Shown piece after piece: positions 1-13,200 of a DNA stretch of 64,000 nucleotides. Below the pieces are notes generated by a model that saw only the letters and a program-made list of their open reading frames with translations, was not told where the DNA came from and did no database searches. The stretch is from Gymnogyps californianus (Eukaryota; Chordata; Aves; Accipitriformes; Cathartidae): contig NC_059474.1 of assembly GCF_018139145.2 (NCBI RefSeq), positions 39,078,344 through 39,142,343 on the forward strand, read 5' to 3'. Numbering within the stretch: position 1 is the first letter of the stretch; every line of letters begins with the position of its first letter. Made by a program: the position numbers and the translations under genes.

Positions 1-3000
1 AGCTACTCTCTCAACTTCTGAACTCAAAGTCAAGAAATTTCAGGGCTAACAAACTCATGAGGCTATAATCTGAAGCACATGTTGGTAACTTGCTGGTATA
101 CGTTGGCCAGATAAATCAACCTTTACTAGAATTGTCAGGAACTATTGGAGCATACTAGCATATCTGGCTCAACGTTACAAGGGACTCTTGGAAATGAAAC
201 TACCACATTTTGCCGAGTTATGTTCTTTCTTTAATTCTTTGAATTTTACACTTTCTGTTTCCTTTTGTAGCAGGTACCGCCTGACCTTTTGTAAAATCAT
301 TACAGTTTGGAGTTTTTTTGCATGAATTTAAGAAAAGCAGTAACACGCCATTGTGATAATTACAAGGAGGGAAATATGATGCACACCAATCAGATACAGG
401 ACAATATACTATCATTACTGCAATTTATTGGAAGCTAGCCAAAATCCGTGTACTCTAAGATGTCTAGTAAAGGTTATATAAAATGTACAGTCAGGGATTA
501 TATTTTTCCACCTTGAATTTCTTATAATAAACCAATCAGTTTAAATTGCTTTAGAAAAGGTTTTTTGGCTGATGTTTCTTCAACTGTCAAACATTATTCT
601 TCTTTACAGTTATGTTAACTGATTGATCTATATATCGATCACATTCACCTTCATTAATGATCAATCTAGTCTTCCTTTCCTGAAAATTAAAAAAAAAAAG
701 AAGAATAAAGAAATATTTCCCATATTTTGGAAACCAGGTTTCTGATGATTGCATGCTACCAAATCTATCTGATCTTCTTCATTTTTTTCTGAATACTGAG
801 GGACCTCATACAACCTTGTGGGTGCCTGAGCAGAACACCTAGACAGCTAATGAGTGAACATTTCTGAAAACAAAGAATAGTTGTTTCACACACTAAATCT
901 GTGTTCTCTTGAGATTTTAGGAGTGTAAAGGATTTTAATTTCACACATTGATAAAACAATTTCTGAAGTATATTTTGACACAGGTAGTTTATAAGGAAGT
1001 TATTGATTTAAGGAAGTCAGTTGTGAATTTTAAGGAATACAATTGTCCATTGTCTGGACTGAGCTTTCTTGTCATCAAGCAATTGTCTATAAACTAGCAT
1101 AAGGCATCCTTCATTCCACAGAGACAACATATGTGACAGTGGTATGACCTGTGGAGCCCTCTTCACAAAGTTTGACACCAGAAAGAAAAAAAGTTCCAGG
1201 AGAAATCTGTGGCAAAAAAATATAGTGTTTTTTTTAAAGAAATTATCTTGTTACTTTCTTTGTCTTTTGTATAATTTTACATATTAGACTCTGGTGACAA
1301 AGTCATTAAAAATAACACTACTGTGATTATTATTTAATATTAAAATACATATTTTTATGTACTAAATGCATTTGAGCTCAGTCCACCACGAAAAAGTATT
1401 GAGAAAAAATAATGTTAGCAGAAACTCAAAGTCAACTTCTGCAATGTATAGAGAGAACCTGAAATCTCAGGTCAATAAATAAATTTCCGAAGCTGACAGA
1501 AACGTACATTGTAGCAAGAATGTACAGTCTTTTCCAAATCGTCTCAAGTCATAAAGCTGAACAAGTAACGGAGGCTTATTAATAAACATCCTCCATAGGT
1601 TTAGGGGCCACTTGATACTCCAGATAATCCAATTCCTCTCATTATCTTGAGAAGCACTGGCTTACATAAGATATATTCTCCTGGTGTTCCCAAGCCTCTT
1701 CAAGTACTGCAGAAAGTTTATCATTTTACTGCAGAAAGTTTATCATTTTTTATGATAAGCTGAAAAGGGACTGATTTTCTCTGATTCCTTTCTGCAGTGA
1801 TCTTTTCTTTGATGAAGTTCCCATATATCTGGTCCTTCTGAACGACCCAGCTTATCCTTGGCCTTACTGGTTTATGAAGTTTATTGACAGAAAATTAATT
1901 GGGAAAAGGCTTTTTTTTTTTTTTTAACTAGACTTAAAAATAGCAAAACAACTGTGCAAGGTGTATCTCAAAGACTGGAACTAGAGGGATCAGATGGAAT
2001 CTTGCATTGATGGTGATAAGAACTACTTGCAACTTAAAACAGATAGGTTCTTCATAGGTTTTCCCTGACTTCTGTGATAAAAAGGTTTCTAGTTGCAGAG
2101 TGTGATGGAGGACAGCAGAGAGAGGATTGTAACTGTATCCATAGTTCTGCTGGTTGTCTTTGTATCTCAGGATGTTATCCTGAAGCATGGTGCTAAAAGC
2201 TAGAACAGGATTCTCTTAAGAATGGCAGTAAGCAGACTGGAGTATGTTGTTGCAATTTGCTGGTGCCTTGTAGTTTAACTAGAACCCATTCCCCCCAAAG
2301 GGAAGAAGTGGATGTGCTCCTTCACTAAAAGATTTTTTTCTGTTGAAGGAATAGTTCTGTTGTTACTAGGATAGAGCTGTCCTGCTCTTGCATTGATTGT
2401 AAATCAAGAATGAGCACGACATTTTACTCTGAAGTAGCTGTGACACTTTGTATTTTGACTGGCAGAAGATAAGAGCAGACATCTCTCCCAATTTTCTTTC
2501 ACTTTCTTTCTTTTAGTTTAATTGTTTGTACAGTGGCTAGAACTCAAGTGGTCTTATATATGCTTTTCTTCTCCGAAGATAATGCAAGATCTCAGCAAAG
2601 GGCCCTGCTTAAACAACAAATGAAATCGCTTCAATAATCGGAAGTCAAATGTAGCTAAACTTTCCACAGGCCATCTTCATAAAGGATGGAACTTAACCAC
2701 ATGCCTGTGTTCATCTATGAAATAACACGTACTCAGCATAACCCTGGGCAATAGATGTAATGCAACTTAACAGTCCTAGGTCTGACCAGTTTAAGTAGCC
2801 TCCAAAGCAATGAAAGATATTGTATTAGCAACAGACAGACTTATAACAGTTGTTTTTGAACTAGTTTTGTTACAGGTGATTTACTGTAATTTTCAGTAAA
2901 ACCATTTTCAAAATGGGCATGTTTACAAGCACTCAAACACTATAAAATTAATGACAAAATATCTCACAAGCAGAAATCATTTTGTTCAGAAGTAACTCAA

Positions 3001-4472
3001 ATTAACACATAGTGAATTTTAGCCTCAGTGACTTAAGAACACAGAAATAGATTTCAATAGATCAATTTACTACTTCCAGTTACACCACAGAACCTGGAAT
3101 TTCTGCCTCAAATATATAGTTGTCAAAAAATGGACATTGATAGCCAAATTTGGCTTTGGAATGTGATTTTAAAATGAGATGGGCCTTAGTAACAGAGATT
3201 TTGAAAACTCCAAACTGTATATTTCAGATATTTCTCAACAACCAAAAATCCATCTCAGGATGAACTTCCTAATACATACAAGTCAGTATTAGGGAAAAAA
3301 AAAGTCTGGAAAATGATAAAAAAAAAATTTCAATTTAGAGAGTCTCAAAACTGGGTAAAAACTCAGGTGTTAAGAGACATGAAATTGTTGGCAGGGGTGG
3401 GGGGAACTGCTTCAATAGACACACAGCTGGTTCCATAAATGATCTTTCAATCATATCTCCAGGAGTCATGACATTAGGTGAAAAATGAATAAATTTAATT
3501 TTATTCTTTTTAAAAACTAAAGCAAAGACATGAACACTTCTAACATAGATTGGAAAAGTTTTATAAAGTGATCTGAATTAAGCTGAACATGTCAAGAAGG
3601 AGAAGACTAGGTGCAAATCCCAAACCAGAAACAAAACAAAGAATAAATAACTTCTTTATCCTGTGGTTGTGTCTCATGAGTTTTAAAGATAATCTCATGA
3701 TTCTTTGGGAGTAAATAATCCTTTTTGAGTACGAAATTGTAAATAAAAGTGAGAAAAATATATATGTTCTGTTAGCAAGTACAAATATCAATAAATGCTT
3801 CACTTCTTGAAAGATTATATGAATTGTACCATTCCAAAATAGTTCTTTTTTAATACAGTAGCTTGCAAAAAATCATCAATCACTTAGGTTTATGAAATTC
3901 TGCATATTTATTTTTACTTTTAAACATAAATTTATCAAATAGAGTGAGCTCAGTTAATTTAAAATGAGACACACTAGACAGCAGGAAAAATGCATTTTTA
4001 AAAGAAATGTTCTTGAGTTAACAACATGTTCAGACAAAACTATGGATTAAGATAAATAATCAGGTGTTTAATCATTCATTTAAACTGTCCACTGAATTTC
4101 TTCCAGTTAGCCGTTTCTGTCTGTAAGAACAGAAGTGTCCACGATTTGAAGTAAGCCTTTTGACCTTTCCTCATTCTTCCTATTACAATAACAATTCTAA
4201 TTCAAAAGAAACTTACGTAGAAACTAGAGATATTATTTTCAAAGCATATTGATTTTTAAACAAATAGCTCAATAAGCATAACTTCAAATGAATGTCCTTA
4301 ATTATATTAGAAAGGACAGAAACAGTAAAAGCTAAAGTGAACATTTCCGTGAATAAAAGCTTCTGTTTTACATAGTCATATGGCATTGTGAATTAATCAA
4401 ATTGTCTTGTGTTCTTTTCCTTCTACTCTCATCCATGTATGTTTTTTATCCTTTCTTTCATTTTTTACCAGA
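1..4472. other. AT-rich non-coding stretch, no gene seen
   Basis: No reading frame here exceeds about 85 codons, and none has recognisable protein character, codon bias or a convincing exon structure. I recognise no interspersed repeat. Small-scale features are a 15-nt T run at 1911-1925, a short G-rich patch near 3395-3407 and the 22-bp tandem duplication listed separately. It could be intergenic or intronic. Confidence 0.6.
1705..1748. repeat. 22-bp perfect tandem duplication
   Basis: The 22-base unit beginning TACTGCAGAAAG occurs twice head to tail (1705-1726 and 1727-1748) with no difference between copies. The lack of divergence suggests a recent slippage or short duplication, so the locus may be length-polymorphic. 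No coding sequence is involved. Confidence 0.95.
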
Positions 4473-4505
4473 ACGTAAACCCCGTTTAACGTGGGTTAAA
4501 CCACG
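4473..4505. repeat. overlapping short palindromes, CpG-containing
   Basis: Three overlapping inverted repeats are packed into 33 bases. ACGTAAAC (4473-4480) pairs with GTTTA-ACGT just downstream, with one extra base. GTTTAAC (4484-4490) pairs perfectly with GTTAAAC (4495-4501) across a 4-nt loop. CGTGG (4490-4494) pairs perfectly with CCACG (4501-4505) across 6 nt. The segment has three CpG dinucleotides in otherwise very AT-rich DNA. It could be a protein-binding site or chance. Its last part also resembles the terminal bases of the avian LTR found at 49468-50061. Confidence 0.6.
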
Positions 4506-7500
4506 ACAGTACTTAATGAAAATATCCCAAATTCTCTCCACGGTAGTTTAAAGGACACAAGCTACCACCTGCAAAAATTTTATATGAAAGGTTGGACTGC
4601 AGTGGAGGTTTTGGCATTGGTATTGGAAGTTTTTCTCTTTATAGCACCTTTGTGGAATAAACACAAAACAATAAACCATGATAAAGGTTACTTGGATGCA
4701 AACCAAAAGCAACAGAGAAATTCTCCTTTTGCTATAGCAGCCTACTGAGTTACCCACTGCAGTGTTTTTCGGTGGTAGCTTTGTTTCATGTCCGAGTGAC
4801 ATGAATAAACAAGAAGGAAGGTAAAATGGAAATGTTGTGACTGCAAGAAACACATTTCAAAAGTTTCAGAATTTATTGGGTTTTAATTTGGTTATCTTAC
4901 CTAGATATTGGGAAGATTTCAGGAAATAAAATCCTTGCCCAGCTACAATGATGTTGGAGCTTTAGAAATAGCCTGTATGAACATTGCACACCCTTTTCAT
5001 AGCATATATAGTAAGAAAAATGTGAATGATTTTATACAGTAAAAATAAAACTCTACTAAAAGCTGCAGCTTGCATCAGTGCTTAGTCTCCCCTGGTGAGC
5101 TACATGGCATGAGAAACCATACTGCATAGAACTCTTTCACACTTTGGGTCCATAATGCTCTGGTACATAAATAGTCTGTGCTAAATCCTCTACATTTACA
5201 GGTGATTGTAATAATTGGAGTAAGAGTTGTACTCAGCATTCTTCTTGCAGAATTTCACTAGATTTGTAGCAATTTTAAAATAACTCTTGAGGTACTTAAT
5301 TAAATTTAAAGTTGAAAATGCTTATGTCAAAACCTTTGAAACCTGAATCAGGTTTTACCATTTTTAGGAGTAATTTAAAATACTAAAAGAAGAAAAACAG
5401 TTCCCTCCTTTACTAATTCTCTTGTTGCTCAAATACATACTTATTCTTTTTGTAGGAATAAATATAGCTATTTTTAATTTTAGAGAATACTATCAAAACC
5501 TAAAAATTGTTTACATTATTTAGCTTTATTTTAAATGTTGTGATGAACTGTTCCCTTAATTTAACTCCTCTAACACCTAGACAATTAATTAGTCTCATCA
5601 AGGTTAATGGAGCCAAATGATAAACCACTGTCCTGTGGATTAAGTATTTGACCTTTTTTAGAACTATTTTCCATTTTTCACCTTTTTACTCTTTCAGATT
5701 TCTTTATGTAACTTCTCATCCTATAGGTCTGTAGACTCTTTTCCAAAATTCATTGATATTTTCCTTTTTGTGTGTTCTCTACATATTACAAGAAAACATA
5801 TGAAAACTTTGGGTCCAAATTTTCTGCTCTAGTGAGAATCAGTGGAATCACAATTATAAGCATGCTTAGGAAATTTGACTTCTACTACATTGAAAAATAT
5901 GAAAATGTTCTCACATTGGTTTCTGTGAGCACAGGAGTGTATAAAACTGAAATTTTGAAGGCAAAACCCCCTCTACATCTGTAGTTCAGCCTATAAAACT
6001 AAAAACAAATTTTTTTTTTTTTTTAAAAGAACTTGCATACTATCTGTGAAATATTTTTGAAATCTCTTCATGGTATGCAAACTGTAGTATAAACTTGGTA
6101 AAAAGTGATTACCAAACTTCAGTAAATGAATTTTAAGTTCTAATTCATCCTGAACAACTTTCTAACTGGATGGGTTTGTTTACTGATAATCTTCTCATGT
6201 GCTTGTAGTCTAAACATTGTAAGTAAGGCTGAATTTACCAAATCAAGTGCAGTTAATCAAAATGTTGAAATTGAAGATATCACAGAAGACGAATCAAATA
6301 AATTGTAAATGTAATTTAAAAAAAAATCTTGCACCGTCACTCATCAAATTTACCTCAGCTGTTTTGGTAATGTTTAATTCAGAGTGTCTGACATAGTGGG
6401 AGGCAAAAACCAAACAAGCAGGTGAACATCTTCTTCAGGGGCATGTAAACAGAAACCATTGCTTCTTCCATTGTTAACAGCAATTGTGAAAAAACGAGTT
6501 TAGGAAGCCTTTGTTTAATTTATTGGCAAAACCTGAGCACCCTGAGAGTTGTAGAAGCATATAAAAAAGATGAACATTTAGTCATGGCTGGTTAATAATA
6601 TCTTATTCATCCTGTGATCTACATGCTTTCTAAATAGTGTGTGAATTTGGGTCAAAGGAATAGGTGAAAAAAGAAGATATTAATTTTATGAAGGTTGCTC
6701 TTTATTTTTACTTACATACAGAGTACAGAACAGCAATTCATATGTAGACCTCAAATCACCTAGAAGCAGTATAGCTCAACTACTGTTGCTGACACTGTAC
6801 AAAAAAATTCACTGTGAGGAAATTATCTAACAAGTTACATTCAGTCACCTTTTAAGATCTGAGTCAATCAGAACCGAGGGCAAATTACAAAGAGAGGAAT
6901 TGTAACTGATTTATGTAGCATCAACAGATTGGTTCCAAGATCTATAGCATTCTCCACAGAGGGAACTGCTATTCAAGCTTTAGTTACTTTCTGTGAAGAG
7001 AATATTTGGTAGACCACTGTGTGTTTTTATGACACTAGTGAGAAGGAAGAAATTGTTGTGAATAAGTGTTATGTTTTCATAAAAACTCAAGCAAATAGTT
7101 AACTGACTGATTTAATGGGGGATTTTGTTTCTGCTAAAGAGAGATCAGAGGCAGAATTGAGTAAAATGAAGAGGTAGTGCTTGGATACAGTGAGTGTTGT
7201 ATGGAGATCCTGAGAGTGGATTATTTTTTTTTTTTTAAATACTAATCCCAATAGTTGAATCGCTTTGCACAGAAGTTTTGGATTGCTTTTTCACAAGTAA
7301 CTGTGAGCTCTGGAGTATATTCCTGTTTTTCTGCAAGTTCAAAGATGCTAAATGACATACTGTTTTGAAGTGTAACATCATAAAGGCTGAGCTCCTATCT
7401 CTAAACAAAAATTGCTAGAGGTGAGCAAGAAGGGAAGTATCTATGTGTGCATTGAAGTTCAAAGGTGTTTTATGTTGTAACTTGGTGTTTTATGTTATAA

Positions 7501-9419
7501 CTCAGTGTGCTTTGTGAGCTTTAAGTAGCAGCAATAAAGTGGGAGGTTCTTGTGTTACTGTCAACAGACTTTCAGATTAACAGCTTTTCTTTTTACTCTT
7601 CCTTGGAGAATGTCAATCACTACTTTACAGTGTTTTATATGTATTAAATATTATTGTTCTGATGATAAGCCGTGCTGCATTCTCTCTCCAAAAATTATAT
7701 GAGAATCTCTTGAGTCCATTTTATTTGGACATTGCAAACAACAGACCTTGTGTTTATATAATGTTTTTTCAAAGTGCAGAGTTCTTGTATGTGTATTAGT
7801 CAAAACTTAAGCTGAGATTCTAGGAAAAAGAAAATGTAATAGTTTATCATATTGCATCAGCATCCCTTTCCTTTATTATATTTGCAGCATGGCAAGCTCT
7901 TCATTTTAGATAATATATGGAAGTAACTTTTTATATTGAAGGACCACATATGCCTAAGGACTGTATCACATAGAATTTACTTTGCATTGTAGTCTCATAC
8001 ATCTTTTCCATCATTTTGGAGATCCAAGGAAAATAATCTGTACAGAGGGTTGGGAGGATGATTTGTTTCCTGTCCTGACTAAGATGTATAGATTTCTCTT
8101 TTCTCTTTACACTAGTTGCCTGCCTAAAGGTGTCTGACAGTTTTCCTAGTATTCTAGTGATGAGATTTATTATTATTATTTTTCTTATTTCAAATACGAA
8201 AGTTTTGATTTACTTATCAAAGAACACTGTCATCTGAAAAGAGGAATATTTCAGGCTGGCAGTGATCTTCACTTAAGATCACTTAGAGTGATCTTTAATT
8301 TCACTGAAACAGCTTTTTTGTATTTGAATGAATGCAGATGACTCTTGATTTTTTTTTGTTAAAGTAACCCAAAGCAAGTCTGCATCCTTTCTAAAGAACT
8401 GCTGTTTTTAAAAATAGTAAGCCAAAAAATGTACACTATAAGCTGACAAAAACCTGTAAAAAGTATTGAATGAGTTTAGTCACAAATAAAAGGCAAAAGA
8501 TTTGTTAGAGGCCTAGACTCAAAGCTAATTAGAAAGGGTTGCAACTTGCAAACATGTGGTTCACTTCCTCTACGAGAATATTGACTACTCACTTAATAAG
8601 ACACATACTCAGCACCTGGAAGTTTGGATTCCAGTTATGTTTTGTGCAAGATTTGATTTAATGGGCATGATCACAGAATGATCAGAGGAACCTATAATGT
8701 TAGTTGGTTATCTAACACAGAACTGTAAATAGCCTTTAGATCCCAGGCAGTAGTTACCTGAACATGTGTATGTCAACAGATCATTGCAGAACTTAGACCT
8801 CTTAAGAGGCAAAGTTTAGATTGCCATTCCTTGGTGGCTGCACTTTCTGTTCATGGATGTCTGGAGTTCCGCATTAAATCTTCTTGATGTTTTGATGATC
8901 TTCCCCTCAATATGCCCGCAAGTGCATTAGATATAGTGTGGCCAGGAACTTTGGATCTCATATCTAAATCCTGTCAAGTATTTCCCCAACTATCTTGCCT
9001 CTATGGCACTCTCAAAACACACCCACTGGGTAGGACACTCTTTGTGGATTGGGGAGGTGCATTAAAATTGTCCTAAGCAGAAGAAACAATGGAATCTGAA
9101 TTCACCCACTGAAAATGAATGCATTCTGGATGACTGATGTAAGGTAGAGGACTAGCAGCTTCTACTTTGGCAGTGACTTGTAACAAAGGATTGCTTTAAC
9201 TTCAGGATATACTGAAGGTTTATAAATGTTGATTGAAGCTAGGCCTTCCTTGGAACTGCACGTAAAGGAAATAAGTCATGCAAAGCAATAGATTTAGTGA
9301 CTCAAGACTATCTTTGATAGCTCCTGTTAGATAATTTATATGACACTATGACACCCTCTCAGCATACTCTTCTTGTGTGCCCTTATCTTAAATATTTCAA
9401 CTCCTAAACTATGGGACAG
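4506..9419. other. AT-rich non-coding stretch, no gene established
   Basis: No recognisable gene or transposon. Reading frames are short, the longest about 70 codons. Contents worth noting are a T run at 6010-6024, a possible but unproven terminal coding exon at 6209-6308 (see findings) and a 20-bp tandem duplication at 7464-7503. The rest looks like unique vertebrate sequence. Confidence 0.55.
7464..7503. repeat. 20-bp imperfect tandem duplication
   Basis: A 20-base unit beginning GGTGTTTTATGTT occurs at 7464-7483 and again at 7484-7503, with two mismatches between copies. It is non-coding. Confidence 0.9.
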
Positions 9420-10262
9420 GAAAAGCTTGATGGAATAGACACTGTACTTATAAAACCTGTCCTTGCACTAAAGAAGGATGAATGGAAGACACTGTGGAAC
9501 AGAATATTAAGTGATTTGACTTAAGTGATTTTAATGAATCTGGAGAATTTGCTTGGGAAAAAAAAAAGAAACTTAGCAAGGATAAATGCAAAATGCTACA
9601 TCCACCAAAAAAATGAATAATGAAAATCACAGATATAAAATGGGTAACAACTAAAAAGGCAGCAGACTAGATAATATAGCAAGCCATTTAATTTGAGTCA
9701 ATACTATTTTGCAGTTGCAAGAGAGAGACATTTCACACTAAAAGGTAGTTTAGTGTAGAAGATAGAGGAGATTCCACTCTGTTAAGAGTTAGTTAGGCCT
9801 TTACTGAAATACTGCCTGGTTTGGAGGTGAGAGGCAGACAAGCTGCAGGGATTCCACCAGAGAAGTGTGACATTAATTTTAACACTTTAAAATATGAGGT
9901 GTGAAGAAAGAACGGATTTTTTTTCTCCTTAAAGGTTAGGTCTGGGGAGGGATATGTGATAACTCTTCCAGTGTACTGGGAAGGCTGATCAACTGTTTTT
10001 CCTACAAATGAAATGAGAGGAAATCAGTTTGTTGCTTTTGTGGGGGAAGGGTGTATTTTTTGTTTGGGTTTGGTTTGGGGTTTTTTTTAATTAAAAAATG
10101 GTTAGGTTTGATAAGAAAAGAAATTAATTCATGATGGCTTTCAAAGGAGGTGGAAGAAAGTCTTTCAACAATGATTTTTTACAGGAATTTAGCAAACATC
10201 TTTGACAGCTATATTTGATCCTGCATAATAGGTGGAATAGATAGTCTCCTGCAGTTAGTTTC
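9420..10262 (+). mobile_element. decayed CR1-family LINE, sense, 3' half
   Basis: This stretch follows the downstream part of amniote CR1 LINEs in order. A block resembles the ORF2 region that normally encodes a leucine- and histidine-rich stretch (about 9560-9640). Next comes a block like the usual 'tactctgcactggtgaggcctcaactggagtactg' region, here much mutated (about 9770-9820). A block like the 'ctggggggggatatgataac' region lies at about 9935-9965. The 3' end carries the 'ggaggtggaagaaag ... gatcctgcataat' type of sequence (about 10146-10232). A poly-T/G-rich stretch at 10040-10100 interrupts it. Many stops and indels make it non-functional. The divergence suggests an old insertion, probably predating modern birds. 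Matching was from memory; a repeat-library search would fix the subfamily and ends. Confidence 0.75.
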
Positions 10263-13200
10263 CAGACATTTTTCTGTTGGTCTCCTTTTTGCATAAGAAC
10301 AGTAGATTAACAATCAATTTGTCAGTAATCTTCATGGTAAAACTCATCCCAAGGCAATAGTTTTTATTGATCACAAGTCCCAGTCTAAGCACTGAGGAAG
10401 GATTTAAATATTTCATTGGGCTTTGTTTAGGAAAGGACTCATTAATCTGCCTGTGTAATTTCATAATTTAACCAATTAAGGAAAAAAAATTGCGATATAT
10501 CTTCTGTGTAACACATGGAATTTTACTGGTAGTGGAAATCACTATATTTTGAGGGACCTCGAAAGCAAGGTGCTTACACAAAGTAATATATGAACTGGAG
10601 TAGCTTTCAGGAGAATGGTATGCTTATCAGTATTTTGAAACACAAAAAAATTTCAATGTGAGGTATTTCAATGCCATCTGCCTGCCATTTGGATAGACTT
10701 AGTCATGCAATTATGTGTGTATTGTGCTAGAATATCATCTCACTGAATACATCAAGTGACAGTTCGAGAAGCTGAGTATATCCGCATCAGAGATGGACTA
10801 TCAATTCTGATTGACCATGACAGGATATACAACAAAATACAGTTTGCTTGCAAACAGGATGTAGTTTGGATGTAGGCCTGGAAATTCTTTGTCCTTGAGT
10901 CCATGATCAAATACAAGTCAAATAGCTCAGCATTTCTTCAAGCAAATTTTCAGGCTGTAGCCCAAAGGAAACAACTACCTTGATGATCAGTGTTATCAAA
11001 TTTTACTGATATAAGCAGTTGGATGGAAATGGAAAGTTATGTGTAAAAAGGCTAACAGAAACACAGGACTTGTAAAAGGGTAGTGAAGAAGTAGTGTGGG
11101 TGGGAAGGATGTTGTCGCTGAGTGAGCTTTTGGACAAGAAGATTAAAGAATGAAACAGTGGAGGAGGAAACAGCTTTAAATAAAAGAATTTTTGTTTTTC
11201 TAGTCTTGGGAGGGAAATGCAAACAGAGCAGACCTCAGTATAATTCAGTGGCTGAGTAAACACTCAAATGAGATGGTGTCAATTAGTTACTTCACACTGC
11301 ATCGAAGAATTTGTTTTAGTGTTACTACGTTTTCTTCAGAGCCCTTGAGTGCCATGATATTCCCACTCATTGCTGGCCATTGCTGCTGCAGCGCTTACAT
11401 CTGTATTTTACTTTAAGATCCATAATACAATAGGAAGCAAAGTTCACCATTCTAAAAAATACAGATATCTCAGCTGACTAAGCTGCTTGGACTTAAATAA
11501 ATATGAAATTACCTCCTTTGCTGATTTTACTGCTATTCTTGCTGAGAAGAGCAAGCAACATCTGACTGTTTTAGGCAGCTTCAAATAAACCTGTAGATGA
11601 CAATCCATCACACCAATATTCAATAAGGAGTTTTTTTTGTCTTTTTGGAACAGTGATCCCCCCCCGTATTTAGGGTCTAGACTTTCATTTATATTATTCA
11701 GCATTCAGAAGTTATAGATGTAGCTTTTATGTATGCAAGTAGCAAACTACATCTTTCTTCAGAATCATAATCCTGGGAATCACAGAGAGAGCAAACATCC
11801 CAAGGGGAAACTAGAGTAACTTTGTCTGTATTATTTTTTTCCTTAAATCTCCTTCACCAGACTTCTACCAATGACAACAATAACAGGTGTCACAGAACCT
11901 GTTTTACTTTTTTTTTTTTCCTGAACAAAATTCTGGGCAGCAAGAAAACTGTACCTAGGGCCTTCATCATGCTCATGCTGCTGACAGTGGTCTAATCCTT
12001 TTAAAAAAGGGTGAGGAGAGGAGAAAAATGATACAGGTATGTTCAGAACATCAGTCTGTTTTGCATCCAGCTGTATCTAAACATAAATGAGCAATTTCCT
12101 TGCAATAAGAATTGTGGGAGAAAACAAGGAGCAAGTGAAGAGGAGAGAAGAAATTTAATAAGAAATAGCTATATACCTCCATATAAAGGTATCTGCAGTG
12201 TACAAAGTGTGGGACAGGATACGCTGAATTGAAAACAGAGCTGGAAAATGTATTATGTTTGGCATCTGTTTTTGTTCCTTCCTACTCATGATTTCACATT
12301 TGGTAGACAATTGTAGTAGCAGTGTATTATTGACACAAAATAACTTTTGTCACTAACTCAGTGTACCATTGATGTATACTGACGCAAAAAGTTTGTACCC
12401 AATACTATAAAAATTTGTGTCAGCAGTTCCACCAACCTCTATGTTTATTCCTGTGAAACCTAGTCCCTTTGTTTTGGTAAATCTTTTTTTTTTTTTTTTT
12501 TTTTAGTATTGTTGCATCTCTCATGGACAATCGATCATTTGGAACCATTTTTGTATAGATTTCTGGCTCTGGAAGTCCTCTGCAAGGCAAGTTCCTTGCA
12601 TCACTTCTTAAAGTATAAAATACTCAGATGACTGTTTGCCAAGAAAACTGCATATTTTAGGGGAAAAATGCAAATATGTATTTTTAAAATGTGTCTCACT
12701 AAGCAGATTGCTTCTAGTATTGGTATACTGTAATTTTTTTTAAAGTCTCCAAAATTCAATTACATTTCTATACCTAATATTCAATGGCTTTAAAAGTATC
12801 ATCACACTTACATCTAGATTTATTTTGGTGCCAGATATTTGGGGTTTTTTAGACACTGCGTACTATTGGATACTATCTTTATCTTCAAGCTTTCTTAGTC
12901 ACCAGGTTTTTTTTTCATTTTGCTCTCTGACTACCTTCAAACTTGTATTGTTTTGTTAAATTTATTCTTTCAGTGTGGTTAGGTATGCAACCAATCAGTA
13001 AATCTGAAACGTGCATATATTGTCATAAATACAAGGAAAGAGAACCTATCAGTGGATCTATATCACCTTAGAATGTGAGCTAAATCTTTGTCAAAGCTAG
13101 AACTTGATTCCCTTTCATGAGGTTTGAGGCTTAATTTTTGGTAGCATATATATATTCTTTATTAGTAGAGCATAACATGCTTGAGTCTTCTTATGGATTT

